64,000 nucleotides of DNA. Source: Xanthomonas cassavae CFBP 4642 (lineage in GTDB: Bacteria > Pseudomonadota > Gammaproteobacteria > Xanthomonadales > Xanthomonadaceae). Positions 35,525-45,346 of this stretch are shown piece by piece (the first letter of the stretch is position 1; each line of letters opens with the position of its first letter). The stretch covers positions 2,834,032 to 2,898,031 of the forward strand of contig NZ_CM002139.1 in the NCBI RefSeq assembly GCF_000454545.1. The letters are read 5' to 3'. Both the position numbers and the translations under genes were made by a program. The notes below the pieces were generated by a model. The model made no database searches and was not told where the DNA came from. It saw only the letters and a list, made by a program, of their open reading frames with translations.

Positions 35525-36289
35525 TCAGTTTCCGGCCCGCTTGGCCAGCATGGCCATGCGCTGCGCATCGGACAGGATGCCGCGGATCAGGCGCACCTCC
35601 TGCTCGGTCATCTCGGCGCGCAGCAGCAGCCGGCGCAGCTTGCGCATCGCCGACTCCGGCGCGCGCCCCTTGTGGAAGTCGATCTCGTCCAGGGTGTCGC
35701 CCAACTGGCCGAACATGCCTTCCATCTGTGCGTGACTGGCCGGCCCGTCACGCAGGCCGGTGGCCGCCGCGGGCGCCGGCTCGGCCTCGCCGGCGGCCAG
35801 CTGCGCCAGCCGCACTTCGTACGCCAGCACCTGCACCGCCGCCGCCAGGTTGAGCGAGCTGAACTGCGGGTCGGAGGGGATATGCACTGCGGCATGGCAG
35901 AGCTGCAATTCGTCGTTGGTCAGGCCGGTGCGCTCGCGGCCGAACACGAACGCCACCTCGGCCGGCTCACCGGCCTTGGCCAGGGCACGCTGCGCGCCCT
36001 GGTCCGGCAGCAACTCCTCCAGGGCCACCCGACGCGCGCGCGCCGTACAGCCGATCACCAGGGTGCAATCGGCCACCGCTTCGCCCAGGGTGTCGAACAC
36101 CGGCGCATCGCCAAGCACCTCTTCAGCGCCGGCCGAGCGCCGGTAGGCGTCATCGTCGAGCGCACGTTCCGGCGCCACCAGCACCAGCCGCGAGATGCCC
36201 ATCGTCTTCATCGCACGCGCCGCGGCGCCGATGTTGCCTGGATGCTGGGTACCGACAAGGACGAAACGGATGCGCTGGGTGACAGACAT
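35525..36289 (-). CDS. trmJ: tRNA (cytidine/uridine-2'-O-)-methyltransferase TrmJ
   Basis: SPOUT-fold methyltransferase of 254 residues that modifies position 32 of tRNAs. Motifs: FVLVGTQHPGNIGAAARAMK (motif 1), VFGRERTGLTNDEL (motif 2) and PSDPQFSSLNLAAAVQVLAYE (motif 3). The C-terminal helical extension is as in E. coli TrmJ. It is divergent from suhB, as in many gammaproteobacteria. Confidence 0.93.
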   Translation of the reverse strand: MSVTQRIRFVLVGTQHPGNIGAAARAMKTMGISRLVLVAPERALDDDAYRRSAGAEEVLGDAPVFDTLGEAVADCTLVIGCTARARRVALEELLPDQGAQRALAKAGEPAEVAFVFGRERTGLTNDELQLCHAAVHIPSDPQFSSLNLAAAVQVLAYEVRLAQLAAGEAEPAPAAATGLRDGPASHAQMEGMFGQLGDTLDEIDFHKGRAPESAMRKLRRLLLRAEMTEQEVRLIRGILSDAQRMAMLAKRAGN

Positions 36290-36405
36290 GAACGGAGATT
36301 GGGGAGCGATTCGGTCGTAGATGGTAAACTGCGCGGCCGGCTTTGGCGCCGGACCGCTCTTTTACCTTCGTCATTGTCCATTCTGCCTTCACGGGAGCTT
36401 TAACC

Positions 36406-37239
36406 ATGCAGAAACCCGCCGTCACCGTCATGGTCAAAGCTGCCCGCCTCGCCGGCAATGTGCTGTTGCGCGGTATCAACAAGCTCGATGCGCTCAATGT
36501 GGTGCAAAAAGGCCGCATGGACTACGCCAGCGAAGTCGATGCCGATGCGGAGAAGGTCATCATCAAGGAACTCAAGCGCGGCTACCCCGAGTACGCCGTG
36601 TTCGGCGAAGAAGGCGGCGTGCAAGGTGGCAAGAGTGGGCGCTACACCTGGGTCATCGATCCGCTCGACGGCACCAGCAACTATCTGCGTGGCTTTCCGC
36701 ATTACTGCGTGTCGATCGCGCTGGTGGAAAACGGCGAACCCACCGATGCGGTGATCTTCGACCCGCTGCGCAACGAGCTGTTCACCGCCAGCCGCGGCGC
36801 CGGCGCGGTGCTCAACGACCGTCGCATCCGCATCGCCGAACGCAAGGACCTGGAGGGCGCGATGGTCCACACCGGCTTCCCGCCGCGTGAACGCATCCGC
36901 GCCAGCGCCCAGCTCAAGTGCGTGGACGCGCTGCTGGTGCAGGCCGAAGACGTGCGCCGTACCGGCTCGGCGGCACTGGACCTGGCCTACGTGGCCTGCG
37001 GCCGCGCCGATGCCTACTTCGAGGCCGGCGTCAAAGCCTGGGACATTGCGGCCGGCGTGCTGCTGGTGCGCGAAGCCGGTGGCCGAGTCTGCGATTACAA
37101 GGGCGCCACCCCGCCGCGCATGGACAACATGGGGCCGGAAACGCAGCAGATCGTGGCCGGCAACATCAAGATCAGCGACGCGCTGCAGAAGGTCATCGTC
37201 AACACCGGCTACGCCCGCGAGTTCGACGCCAAGCTCTGA
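36406..37239 (+). CDS. suhB: inositol monophosphatase family protein SuhB
   Basis: A 277-residue Mg-dependent phosphatase; in enteric bacteria it also takes part in rRNA antitermination. Metal-site motifs: GEEGG, the D-P-L-D-G-T sequence in [12 protein letters not shown], and the C-terminal [18 protein letters not shown]. Start [17 protein letters not shown] follows a GGGAG at 8-12 nt; 21 further codons upstream are open but unlikely. Confidence 0.93.
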   Translation: MQKPAVTVMVKAARLAGNVLLRGINKLDALNVVQKGRMDYASEVDADAEKVIIKELKRGYPEYAVFGEEGGVQGGKSGRYTWVIDPLDGTSNYLRGFPHYCVSIALVENGEPTDAVIFDPLRNELFTASRGAGAVLNDRRIRIAERKDLEGAMVHTGFPPRERIRASAQLKCVDALLVQAEDVRRTGSAALDLAYVACGRADAYFEAGVKAWDIAAGVLLVREAGGRVCDYKGATPPRMDNMGPETQQIVAGNIKISDALQKVIVNTGYAREFDAKL

Positions 37240-37254
37240 TCGCTCCCCGCACAA

Positions 37255-37321
37255 CGTAGGAGCGCGCCCGAGCGCGACGGGCCTTCCCTGCAAAGCCCTC
37301 GCGACCAGGGTCGCTCCTACG
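37255..37321. repeat. REP-like inverted repeat, copy 3
   Basis: GTAGGAGCGCGCCCGAGCGC ... CGCGACCAGGGTCGCTCCTA between suhB and the superoxide dismutase gene, which are convergent. Same family as 32225 and 32357. Confidence 0.8.
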
Positions 37322-37339
37322 ACAGCCCGCAGCACACAA

Positions 37340-37367
37340 ACAAGGCCGGGATCGCTCCCGGCCTTGT
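37340..37367. terminator. bidirectional terminator-like hairpin
   Basis: ACAAGGCCGGGA / TCCCGGCCTTGT, perfect 12-bp stem with a TCGC loop, between the convergent suhB and sod genes. There are no long U-tracts. Confidence 0.65.
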
Positions 37368-37421
37368 GCGTTGGGTGCCGCTGTCACAGCGCTACGTGGA
37401 ACCTAGCGCTGATGCAGGGCT

Positions 37422-38033
37422 TCAGGCGATGGCAGCGTGGTAGCGGCGCTCGACTTCGTCCCAGTTGACGGCGTTATAGAACGCGCCGATGTATTCCGGA
37501 CGGCGGTTCTGGTACTTCAGGTAGTACGCGTGTTCCCACACGTCCAGACCCAGGATCGGGGTATTGCCTTCGAACAGCGGGCTGTCCTGGTTGGCGGTGC
37601 TTTCCACCACCAGCTTCTTATCCGGGGTCACGCTCAGCCACGCCCACCCGGAGCCGAAGCGGCTGACGGCAGCCTTGGTGAACGCTTCCTTGAACTTCTC
37701 GAAACCGCCGATGTCCTTGTCGATCGCCTTGGCGACCTCGCCCTTGGGCTCGCCGCCGCCGTTAGGCGCCAGCACGGTCCAGAACAGCGAATGGTTGGCG
37801 TGGCCACCACCGTTGTTGCGCACCGAGCCCTGCAGGTTTTCCGGCAGGCTCTTCAGCTTGGACACCAGCTCGTCGATCGGCAGGTCCGCGTACTCGGTCC
37901 CTTCCAGCGCCGCGTTGACGTTGTTGATATAGGTCTGGTGATGCTTGGTGTGATGGATTTCCATCGTCTGCGCATCGATGTTCGGTTCCAGCGCGTCGTA
38001 AGCGTAAGGCAACTGCGGAAGGGTGTAAGCCAT
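37422..38033 (-). CDS. sodM: superoxide dismutase, manganese type
   Basis: Converts superoxide to peroxide; 203 residues, cytoplasmic (no signal). Metal ligands: H27 in [11 protein letters not shown], the His of [10 protein letters not shown], and Asp and His of [14 protein letters not shown]. The Gln in [10 protein letters not shown] together with GGHANHS marks the Mn-preferring rather than the Fe-preferring group. Single-gene unit, convergent with suhB. Confidence 0.93.
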   Translation of the reverse strand: MAYTLPQLPYAYDALEPNIDAQTMEIHHTKHHQTYINNVNAALEGTEYADLPIDELVSKLKSLPENLQGSVRNNGGGHANHSLFWTVLAPNGGGEPKGEVAKAIDKDIGGFEKFKEAFTKAAVSRFGSGWAWLSVTPDKKLVVESTANQDSPLFEGNTPILGLDVWEHAYYLKYQNRRPEYIGAFYNAVNWDEVERRYHAAIA

Positions 38034-38292
38034 GAAGGTCTCCTGGACTTGCCGCCCGGCGAAGACCGGGCGTTGCGGGGTAGATGGTAAGGACGGCAGC
38101 AGCGCTTACCAAGGGTGCAGGCAGGGAAACTTCATCCCATCGCAGGCCGCGCGCTGTTCGCTGCACACCTTGCACCATGCCCCGGTTACTTGCGCGTGAA
38201 CCGCGCCGGCGCGGCGATGCATTCAAAGTCGACACAGTTGCGCAACGGCATACTTGCTCTGCCGCACATATCGTCGCTTCCGGATCGTCTTC

Positions 38293-38733
38293 ATGCGCAA
38301 GCCCGCTTTGCTGATCGTCGCCATCGTGCTGCTCGTGGCCGGGCTGTGGGGCATGCGTGCGCTGCAGACGCCCAAGCCGCAGTTCGCGCCATCGCTCAAC
38401 GCGCCGATGGCCGCGCCTGTGACCGCACGGCAGGTGCCGCGCCTGCCCGCGTTTCTGCCGATCGAAGCAATGGCCACCATCGTGCTGATCCAGCGCGGCG
38501 GTCCATTCCCGTATCCACAGGACGGCAGCGTGTTCGGCAATCGCGAACATCGCCTGCCCGAACGCCCGCGCGGCTATTACCACGAATACACGGTGGACAC
38601 GCCGGGCAGCGCAGACCGCGGCGCGCGCCGTATCGTCACCGGCGGCACGCCACCGCAGACCTGGTACTACAGCAACGACCACTACCAGACCTTCAAATCC
38701 TTCCAGGGCCCGGCCCCGGAGCAGGCCCCATGA
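38293..38733 (+). CDS. secreted barnase-type ribonuclease
   Basis: A guanyl-preferring microbial RNase (N1/T1/barnase group) of 146 residues. N-terminal hydrophobic segment (LLIVAIVLLVAGLWGM) acts as signal or anchor; the catalytic core is at about 65-140: FGNREHRLPERPRGYYHEYT (general-base Glu), the Arg of GARRIVTGG, and the catalytic His in SNDHYQTF. The stop overlaps the start of a barstar gene, so the cell makes the inhibitor together with the enzyme. It may act on foreign RNA outside the cell or as a weapon; this is inference. Confidence 0.88.
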   Translation: MRKPALLIVAIVLLVAGLWGMRALQTPKPQFAPSLNAPMAAPVTARQVPRLPAFLPIEAMATIVLIQRGGPFPYPQDGSVFGNREHRLPERPRGYYHEYTVDTPGSADRGARRIVTGGTPPQTWYYSNDHYQTFKSFQGPAPEQAP

Positions 38734-39155
38734 GCGCTGGCGACTTCGCACTGGATCTGTCGGACCCGCAGCAATCGGGCGTGTACCAGGCCGATATCGA
38801 CGACCTGGACACCATGGCAGCGCTGGCCCGCGATGCCGGCCTGCGCATCCTGCGCGTGGATCTGGCCACCTGCAGCGAAAAGCGCATGCTGCTGATGCGG
38901 CTGGCCACCCAGCTGGATTTTCCGCTCAGTTTCGGCCGCAACTGGGATGCGTTGAGCGATGCACTACGCGACCTGGCGTGGCTACCCTCCCCGCGCGGCT
39001 ACGCGCTATTGATCGACGGCGCCGAGGCATTGGCGCAGGCAGCGCCAAACGAGCGCGATACCTTGCTGGATATTCTCGACGAAGCCGCCACCAGCTGGGC
39101 CGCGCGCGGACTGACGTTTGCAGCGTTCGTGGCGCCGGCCAGCGCTTGCGATTGA
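38730..39155 (+). CDS. barstar-family RNase inhibitor
   Basis: A 141-residue protein whose C-terminal 90 residues have the barstar fold: LRILRVDLATCSEKRMLLMR, then FPLSFGRNWDALSDALRDL, containing the conserved N-W-D-A-L helix that blocks the RNase active site, and a central YALLIDGAE strand. It has no signal peptide, fitting a cytoplasmic immunity role. It is coupled to the RNase by a 4-bp overlap. Confidence 0.88.
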   Translation: MSAGDFALDLSDPQQSGVYQADIDDLDTMAALARDAGLRILRVDLATCSEKRMLLMRLATQLDFPLSFGRNWDALSDALRDLAWLPSPRGYALLIDGAEALAQAAPNERDTLLDILDEAATSWAARGLTFAAFVAPASACD

Positions 39156-39373
39156 GTGAGTCGGCTCACGATTGCTGCCTGAAGATGACAGATGCGTTAC
39201 CGGCATGCGCGGCGGCGCTCGCTTGTCGCTGAGCACACCTTGCAAATGACCGCGTAAGGTGCGGCCTGCGATGCATAGTCATCGCCCGCAGCCACGCATC
39301 GACGCCTGCGCGAACAAACAGCGCAGCGCGGCACCCAAGGCCGGCACGCAGCAGCGCGCCGGCGCAGCACCGG

Positions 39374-41275
39374 CTATTCCAGCTCGCCCCAGCGCGCGTA
39401 GGCCGCATCCAGCTGCGCCTGCGCATCGCTCAGTGCGGCGGTATGCGCCGCCATGGCCACGGTGTCGCGCTGGTAGAAGCCCGGGTCGTTCATCGCCTCG
39501 GTCAGTGCGGCCACCTGCTGTTCCAGCGTCTCGATCAGGCCGGGCAACTGCTCCAGCTCGCGTGCGTCCCTGTAGCTCAGTTTGCGCTTGGGCGCAGCCT
39601 CCACTGGCGCCGCAGCGGCCGCCGGCGCAGTCGCCACTGCGGTGGCGGTGGCGGTGGCCGAGGCCTTGGCCACCGCCATCGCGCTGGTCGCAGGGCTACG
39701 CCGCTGGCGCAGCGAATCGCTGTAGCCGCCGACGTAATCGCCAACCAGGCCATCGCCTTCCATCACCAGCGTGGAGGTCACTACGTTGTCGAGGAAGTCG
39801 CGGTCATGGCTGACCAGCAGCAGCGTGCCGCTGTAGTCGCCCAGCAATTCTTCCAGCAGCTCCAGCGTTTCCACGTCCAGATCGTTTGTGGGTTCGTCCA
39901 TCACCAGCAGATTGGACGGCTGCGCGAACAGGCGTGCCAGCAACAGGCGATTGCGCTCGCCGCCGGACAGCCGGGTGATCGGCGCACGCGCGCGTTCGGG
40001 GGTGAACAAAAAGTCCTGCAGGTAGGCATGCACATGCTTGCGCTTGCCGTTGATTTCCAGGAAATCGCGGCCTTCGGCGACGTTCTCGATCGCGCTCCAG
40101 TCTTCGCGCAGGGTCGAGCGATACTGATCGAAGTAGGCAATCTGCAGATTGGTGCCGATGCGGATTTCGCCCTGCTGCGGCTGCAAGTCGCCCAGCAACA
40201 GCTTGAGCAAGGTGGTCTTGCCGCTGCCGTTCGGGCCGATCAGGCCGATGCGGTCGCCGCGCTGGATGATGGTGGAAAACTCCTTGACCATCGTGCGCGC
40301 ACCGAACGCGAAGCCGACCTCCTTGGCCTCGATCACCTTTTTGCCGGACGACTCGCCCTGCGAGACTTCCATGCGCACGTTGCCGGTGAGCTCGCGCCGC
40401 TGCACGCGCTCGTTGCGCATCGATTCCAGGCGCCGTACGCGGCCTTCGTCGCGGGTGCGCCGCGCCTTGATGCCCTGCCGGATCCAGATTTCTTCCTGCG
40501 CCAGCAACTTGTCGAAGCGCGCATTCTCCTGCGCCTGCGCATTGAGCCGCTCTTCGCGACGACGCTCGTAATTGGCCCAGTCGCCCGGCCAGCTGGTGAC
40601 CTGGCCACGATCGATCTCGACGATGCGGGTGGCCAGCGCACGCAGGAAGCGGCGGTCATGGGTGACGAACAGAACACTGCCGTTCCAGCCCTTCAGGAAG
40701 GTCTCGAGCCAGTCGATGGCTTCGATGTCCAGGTGGTTGGTCGGCTCGTCCAGCAGCAGCACATCCGGTGACGACACCAGCGAACGCGCCAGCAGCACGC
40801 GCCGCTTCATGCCGCCGGACAGTCGCGCGAACTGGGCATCGCCGTCCAGCTCCAGCTTTGTCAACGTCTCGCTGACGCGCTGGTCCAGCGCCCAGCCGTC
40901 GGCCGCATCGATCTTGGCCTGCACCTTGCCGAACGCGTCGGCGTCGAACACCTCGGCATGGCTGAGCTGGTGGAATTCGGCCAGCCAATGGCCCAACTCG
41001 CCCAGGCCATCGGCCACCACGTCGAACACGCTGCCGCCGGTGCCCTGCGGCACCTCCTGCTCCAGCCGCGCGATACGCACGCCCTGTTGCACGCGCACCT
41101 CGCCTTCATCGGGCCTGAGCTCGCCGGCGATCAGTTTCATCAAGGTCGATTTGCCGGCGCCGTTGCGACCGATCAGGGCGATACGCTCGCCCGGCTCGAT
41201 CGTGAGGTCGGTTTTTTCCAGCAACAAGGGGCCGCCGACGCTGTAGTCGACGCTTTGCAGAGTGATTAAAGGCAT
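39374..41275 (-). CDS. uup: ABC-F ATPase Uup
   Basis: Soluble tandem-ATPase of 633 residues acting on ribosomes, and in E. coli also affecting transposon excision. Walker A sites GRNGAGKST and GPNGSGKTT, signatures LSGGMKRR and LSGGERNR, and Walker B LLLDEPTNHLD and VMDEPTNDLD. A linker rich in Ala/Thr (about 535-565) precedes the C-terminal coiled-coil domain characteristic of Uup. Start MPLITLQSVDYS; the upstream open frame is made from the palindromic repeat at 41285-41374 and is excluded. Confidence 0.93.
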   Translation of the reverse strand: MPLITLQSVDYSVGGPLLLEKTDLTIEPGERIALIGRNGAGKSTLMKLIAGELRPDEGEVRVQQGVRIARLEQEVPQGTGGSVFDVVADGLGELGHWLAEFHQLSHAEVFDADAFGKVQAKIDAADGWALDQRVSETLTKLELDGDAQFARLSGGMKRRVLLARSLVSSPDVLLLDEPTNHLDIEAIDWLETFLKGWNGSVLFVTHDRRFLRALATRIVEIDRGQVTSWPGDWANYERRREERLNAQAQENARFDKLLAQEEIWIRQGIKARRTRDEGRVRRLESMRNERVQRRELTGNVRMEVSQGESSGKKVIEAKEVGFAFGARTMVKEFSTIIQRGDRIGLIGPNGSGKTTLLKLLLGDLQPQQGEIRIGTNLQIAYFDQYRSTLREDWSAIENVAEGRDFLEINGKRKHVHAYLQDFLFTPERARAPITRLSGGERNRLLLARLFAQPSNLLVMDEPTNDLDVETLELLEELLGDYSGTLLLVSHDRDFLDNVVTSTLVMEGDGLVGDYVGGYSDSLRQRRSPATSAMAVAKASATATATAVATAPAAAAAPVEAAPKRKLSYRDARELEQLPGLIETLEQQVAALTEAMNDPGFYQRDTVAMAAHTAALSDAQAQLDAAYARWGELE

Positions 41276-41284
41276 GGGCCAATT

Positions 41285-41374
41285 GTACGGGATTGGTGAT
41301 TGGGGATTCGGGATTGGCACAAGCGCACGCTGTCGCGGTGACGAATCCCGAATCCCTACTCCCCAATCCCGGCT
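41285..41374. repeat. palindromic heptamer element between uup and dbpA
   Basis: Left arm GGGATTGGTGATTGGGGATT (41290 onward) with CGGGATTGG; right arm ACGAATCCCGAATCCCTACT with CCCCAATCCCGG. About 25 bp separate the arms. It fills the space between two divergent genes, so both promoters must lie in or beside it. Confidence 0.8.
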
Positions 41375-41384
41375 AAAATGCGCC

Positions 41385-42761
41385 ATGAACGAATTCTCCG
41401 CGCTGCCGCTGTCGCCGGCCCTGGCCCCCGGCATCGACGCCCTTGGCTACACCGTCCTCACTCCCATCCAGGCGCAGAGCCTGCCGCCGATCCTGCAGGG
41501 GCTCGATGTCATCGCGCAGGCGCCGACCGGCAGCGGCAAGACTGCCGCGTTCGGGCTTGGCCTGCTGCAAAAACTCGACCCCGCACTGACCCGCGCGCAG
41601 GCGCTGGTGCTGTGCCCCACCCGCGAGCTTGCCGACCAGGTCGGCAAGCAGCTGCGCAGGCTGGCCACCGGCATCCCCAACATGAAACTGGTGGTGCTGA
41701 CTGGCGGCATGCCGCTCGGTCCGCAACTGGCCTCGCTGGAAGCGCACGACCCGCAGGTGGTGGTGGGCACACCCGGCCGCATCCAGGAGCTGGCGCGCAA
41801 GCGCGCCCTGCATCTGGGCGGCGTGCGCACCCTGGTGCTGGACGAGGCCGACCGTATGCTCGACATGGGCTTCGAAGAACCCATCCGCGAGATCGCCAGC
41901 CGCTGCGACAAACACCGCCAGAGCCTGCTGTTCTCGGCCACGTTCCCCGAGATCATCCGCACCCTGGCGCGCGAGATTCTGAAAGACCCGGTCGAAATCA
42001 CCGTCGAAGGTGCCGACAATGCGCCGGAAATCGACCAGCAGTTCTTCGAAGTCGACCCGACCTATCGGCAGAAGGCGGTCGCCGGGCTATTGTTGCGCTT
42101 CAACCCCGAATCCAGCGTGGTGTTCTGCAACACGCGCAAGGAAGTGGATGAAGTGGCCGGCTCGCTGCAGGAGTTCGGCTTCTCCGCACTCGCGCTGCAT
42201 GGCGACATGGAACAGCGCGACCGCGACGAAGTGCTGGTGCGTTTCGTCAACCGCAGCTGCAATGTGCTGGTGGCCAGCGATGTGGCGGCACGCGGGCTGG
42301 ACGTGGAAGACCTCGCGGCCGTGGTCAACTACGAGCTGCCCACCGATACCGAAACCTACCGCCATCGCATCGGCCGTACCGCGCGTGCCGGCAAGCACGG
42401 ATTGGCGCTCAGCCTGGTGGCCTCGCGCGAGAGCGGCCGCGCGCAGGCGCTGGAAGCCGAACAGGGCCTGCCACTGAAGTGGTCGCGCGCGCCCCTGGCC
42501 ACCTCCCGCCCGGCGCAGCTGCCGCAGGCGGCGATGACCACCCTGCGCATCGACGGCGGCAAGACCGACAAACTGCGTGCCGGCGATATCCTCGGCGCAC
42601 TGACCGGTGAAGCCGGGTTATCGGGCGCGGCGATCGGCAAGATCGCGATCTACCCCACCCGCTCCTATGTCGCCATCGCCCGCGCGCAGGTCGCCAAGGC
42701 GCTGGCGCATCTGCATGCGGGCAAGATCAAGGGACGCCGGTTCCGGGTCAGCAAGCTCTGA
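41385..42761 (+). CDS. dbpA: ATP-dependent RNA helicase DbpA
   Basis: DEAD-box helicase of 458 residues, specific for 23S rRNA helix 92 in E. coli. Helicase motifs in order: TPIQ, APTGSGKT, PTRELADQ, DEADRML, SAT, VASDVAARGLD and HRIGRTARAG. The C-terminal DbpA RNA-binding domain begins near 385 and contains RAGDILGALTGEAGL and IAIYPTRSYVAI. Start MNEFSALPLS gives the normal family length. Confidence 0.94.
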   Translation: MNEFSALPLSPALAPGIDALGYTVLTPIQAQSLPPILQGLDVIAQAPTGSGKTAAFGLGLLQKLDPALTRAQALVLCPTRELADQVGKQLRRLATGIPNMKLVVLTGGMPLGPQLASLEAHDPQVVVGTPGRIQELARKRALHLGGVRTLVLDEADRMLDMGFEEPIREIASRCDKHRQSLLFSATFPEIIRTLAREILKDPVEITVEGADNAPEIDQQFFEVDPTYRQKAVAGLLLRFNPESSVVFCNTRKEVDEVAGSLQEFGFSALALHGDMEQRDRDEVLVRFVNRSCNVLVASDVAARGLDVEDLAAVVNYELPTDTETYRHRIGRTARAGKHGLALSLVASRESGRAQALEAEQGLPLKWSRAPLATSRPAQLPQAAMTTLRIDGGKTDKLRAGDILGALTGEAGLSGAAIGKIAIYPTRSYVAIARAQVAKALAHLHAGKIKGRRFRVSKL

Positions 42762-42866
42762 AGCCCCTGCGGCCGGCGCGTCGGCCAGCCGCAGCTTAGA
42801 TCGGCTGACAGCGCGACTGCACCGCCGCTGCCCGACTCCTGGACAGCTACGCGGCGCTGTGCAGAC

Positions 42867-43427
42867 TCAGTAGCACAGCGTTGCCAGCAACGGCACGTCA
42901 TTTGCCCACTTCTCACGGCCCTGCAGCACCAATAGCTCGACCAGCACCGCCGCGCCGACCACTTCCAGCTCCAACTGTGCGGCCAGACTCAGGGCCGCGC
43001 GCAGCGTACCGCCGGTGGCAAGCACATCGTCGACGATCAACACGCGCGCGCCGCGTGGCAATGCATCCTCGTGCATTTCGATGCGGTCGGTAGCGTATTC
43101 CAGCGCATATTCCTGGACCAGCGTACGCCCGGGCAGTTTGCCGGGCTTGCGCACCGGCACAAAGCCGGTGCGCAGTTCGCGCGCCAGCGCCGCACCCAGA
43201 ATGAAGCCGCGCGCCTCGATACCGAGCACGGCGTCCAGCGGCGTGGTCCGCCAGGGCTGCGCCATCTCGTCCAGCGCCGAGGCGAAGTCCGGGCCATCGG
43301 ACAGCAGCGGGGTGATGTCCTTGAAGACGATGCCCGGCTTGGGAAAATCGGCGATGTCGCGGATTCGGCCTGCCCAGTGGTTGGGGCCGGAAGGGTGAGT
43401 GCCGGCGCAGCGGCTGCAATCAGTCAT
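42867..43427 (-). CDS. apt: adenine phosphoribosyltransferase
   Basis: Salvage of adenine to AMP with PRPP; 186 residues. PRPP-binding loop [13 protein letters not shown] near residue 128; [20 protein letters not shown] and [11 protein letters not shown] are family motifs. The first 20 residues ([20 protein letters not shown]) are an extra N-terminus compared with E. coli. Monocistronic between dbpA and selO. Confidence 0.94.
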   Translation of the reverse strand: MTDCSRCAGTHPSGPNHWAGRIRDIADFPKPGIVFKDITPLLSDGPDFASALDEMAQPWRTTPLDAVLGIEARGFILGAALARELRTGFVPVRKPGKLPGRTLVQEYALEYATDRIEMHEDALPRGARVLIVDDVLATGGTLRAALSLAAQLELEVVGAAVLVELLVLQGREKWANDVPLLATLCY

Positions 43428-43521
43428 GGTGGTGATGGCATCATGGCCAGTGGGGACGCCCCCATTCTAGTTGGTGCACGCCGTTGACGCCGCCTTTACG
43501 GCATACCTGAATCTAAGCGCG

Positions 43522-45078
43522 TCAGGAACTGCACGAGAGCATCGAACACCCGGCGCGATCGCGTGCCCAGTCCGGGCGCCGTGCAGCGAATGCCTCGCGG
43601 CCTGGCTGATCGTCATAGGGCCGGCGCATGACTTCCAGCAGCTCCTGCACGCCCGCCGGCTCGCCCTGCTCGGCCCGGTCGATGGCCTGCTGCGCAAGAT
43701 AATTGCGCAGGACATAGCGCGGATTGGCCTGGCGCATGCGCGCCCGCCGCTGCTCCGGGGCCTGCGGATCCTGGCGCAGCCGCGCGGCGTAACGCTGCAG
43801 CCATTCCTGCAACGGCACCAGCGCCGCCTGCCGCTGGTCCGGGTCGTAGAACGCGTCGCGCAGCAGTTCGGGATCGGGGTGCTCTGCAGACACGTCGATC
43901 AGGCCGCGGAAGGTCAGCGTCATGTCCATCTGGCCCTGCCGCATCAGCGCACGCAACGCATCGATCAGCGCCAGATCCTCGTCGCGGCACTCGGCGAGTC
44001 CGAGCTTGGCAGCGGTGTCACGTCGATCGCAGGCCAGATAGGTGTCGCGGAATCGGTCCAGCCCCTGCTGCAACGGTGCGGTATCGGCAAACAGCGGCGC
44101 CAGTGCCTGCGCCAGCCGCCCCAGATTCCAGTACGCCACCTGCGGCTGAGTGCCGAAGCGATAGCGCCGGCCTTGCGCATCGGTGGTATTGGGCGTCCAG
44201 TCCGGGTCGTAATCGTCGATCCAGCCGTAGGGGCCATAATCGATGGTCAGGCCCAGGATCGACATGTTGTCGGTGTTCATCACCCCATGCACGAAGCCCA
44301 CCCGCATCCAGTGCGCCACCATCACCGCGGTGAGCTCGCAGATCTGCGCGAACCAATCGGCATGCAGCGTCTCGCCGGCCCCGGTCAGGGCGGGAAAATC
44401 GCGCGCAATGGCGAACTCCACCCATTGCCGCAACAGGGCCAGATCCCCACGCGCACTCGGCAGCTCGAAGTTGCCGAAGCGGATGAACGAGGGCGCCACC
44501 CGACACACGATCGCACCCGGCTCGCGTTGCGGGCGGCCGTCGTAAAACATGTCGCGCATCACGGCATCGCCGGTGGCGACCAGGCTCAATGCACGCGTGG
44601 TGGGCACACCCAGGTGATGCATCGCTTCGCTGCACAGGAATTCGCGGATCGACGAGCGCAACATCGCGCGGCCATCGGCACCACGCGAATACGGCGTGGG
44701 GCCGGCGCCCTTGAGCTGCAACTCGTAGCGCCCGCCATCGACACCGATCGCTTCGCCCAGCGAAATCGCCCGGCCGTCGCCCAGTTGCCCGGCCCAGTGC
44801 CCGAACTGATGGCCGCCATAGTTGACCGCCCATGGCTGCATGCCGGGGTACAGCGCGTTACCGCCGAACACCTTGGAAAACTGCGCGCTGCCGATCTCGG
44901 CCGCATCCAGCCCCAGCGCCTGCGCCATTTCGGACGAATGCGCGATCACCCGCGGAGCAGCAACCGGCGTCGGCAGTACCGACGACCAGGCTGCGGCCAC
45001 CTCGCGGCGGCGCGGCCCTTGCTCCGGATCGCCGGGCAAGTCCCGGCGCAGACGATTATCGAACTGCAACTGTGTCAT
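43522..45078 (-). CDS. selO: protein adenylyltransferase SelO
   Basis: Pseudokinase-fold enzyme that transfers AMP to protein hydroxyl groups, linked to the oxidative stress response in other organisms; 518 residues. Motifs: [60 protein letters not shown] (Mg site, D-Y-G-P) and [14 protein letters not shown]. The C-terminus CSMLSCSS keeps the conserved end cysteines proposed for redox control. Confidence 0.93.
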   Translation of the reverse strand: MTQLQFDNRLRRDLPGDPEQGPRRREVAAAWSSVLPTPVAAPRVIAHSSEMAQALGLDAAEIGSAQFSKVFGGNALYPGMQPWAVNYGGHQFGHWAGQLGDGRAISLGEAIGVDGGRYELQLKGAGPTPYSRGADGRAMLRSSIREFLCSEAMHHLGVPTTRALSLVATGDAVMRDMFYDGRPQREPGAIVCRVAPSFIRFGNFELPSARGDLALLRQWVEFAIARDFPALTGAGETLHADWFAQICELTAVMVAHWMRVGFVHGVMNTDNMSILGLTIDYGPYGWIDDYDPDWTPNTTDAQGRRYRFGTQPQVAYWNLGRLAQALAPLFADTAPLQQGLDRFRDTYLACDRRDTAAKLGLAECRDEDLALIDALRALMRQGQMDMTLTFRGLIDVSAEHPDPELLRDAFYDPDQRQAALVPLQEWLQRYAARLRQDPQAPEQRRARMRQANPRYVLRNYLAQQAIDRAEQGEPAGVQELLEVMRRPYDDQPGREAFAARRPDWARDRAGCSMLSCSS

Positions 45079-45346
45079 GCGGGAAGCCTAGGCCACTCAG
45101 GGTGAATGCGACACTGCCCACGCAGACCGGGGAGCTGCACTGCCTTGCATCGCGAAAGCGAGCGAGCTCGTCCTGCACATGTCGGCGACAACCGATCGTC
45201 ACTAATGGGCGAGTTCGCTGCAGTAGCTCACCAGACAACAGGGCCGCCAGCGAATCGCTTGGCCTTGCGGCCGCCGCGCCGGTGCACCCTGCCCCATCCC
45301 CCAACCCGCACGGCCATCCCTGCGCCGTTTCCTGACGACATCGCCC

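Noticed and set aside
38115..39155. 346-codon frame starting far upstream of the barstar
   Set aside because: The upstream part is a shadow of the RNase gene; the real start overlaps the RNase stop at 38730.
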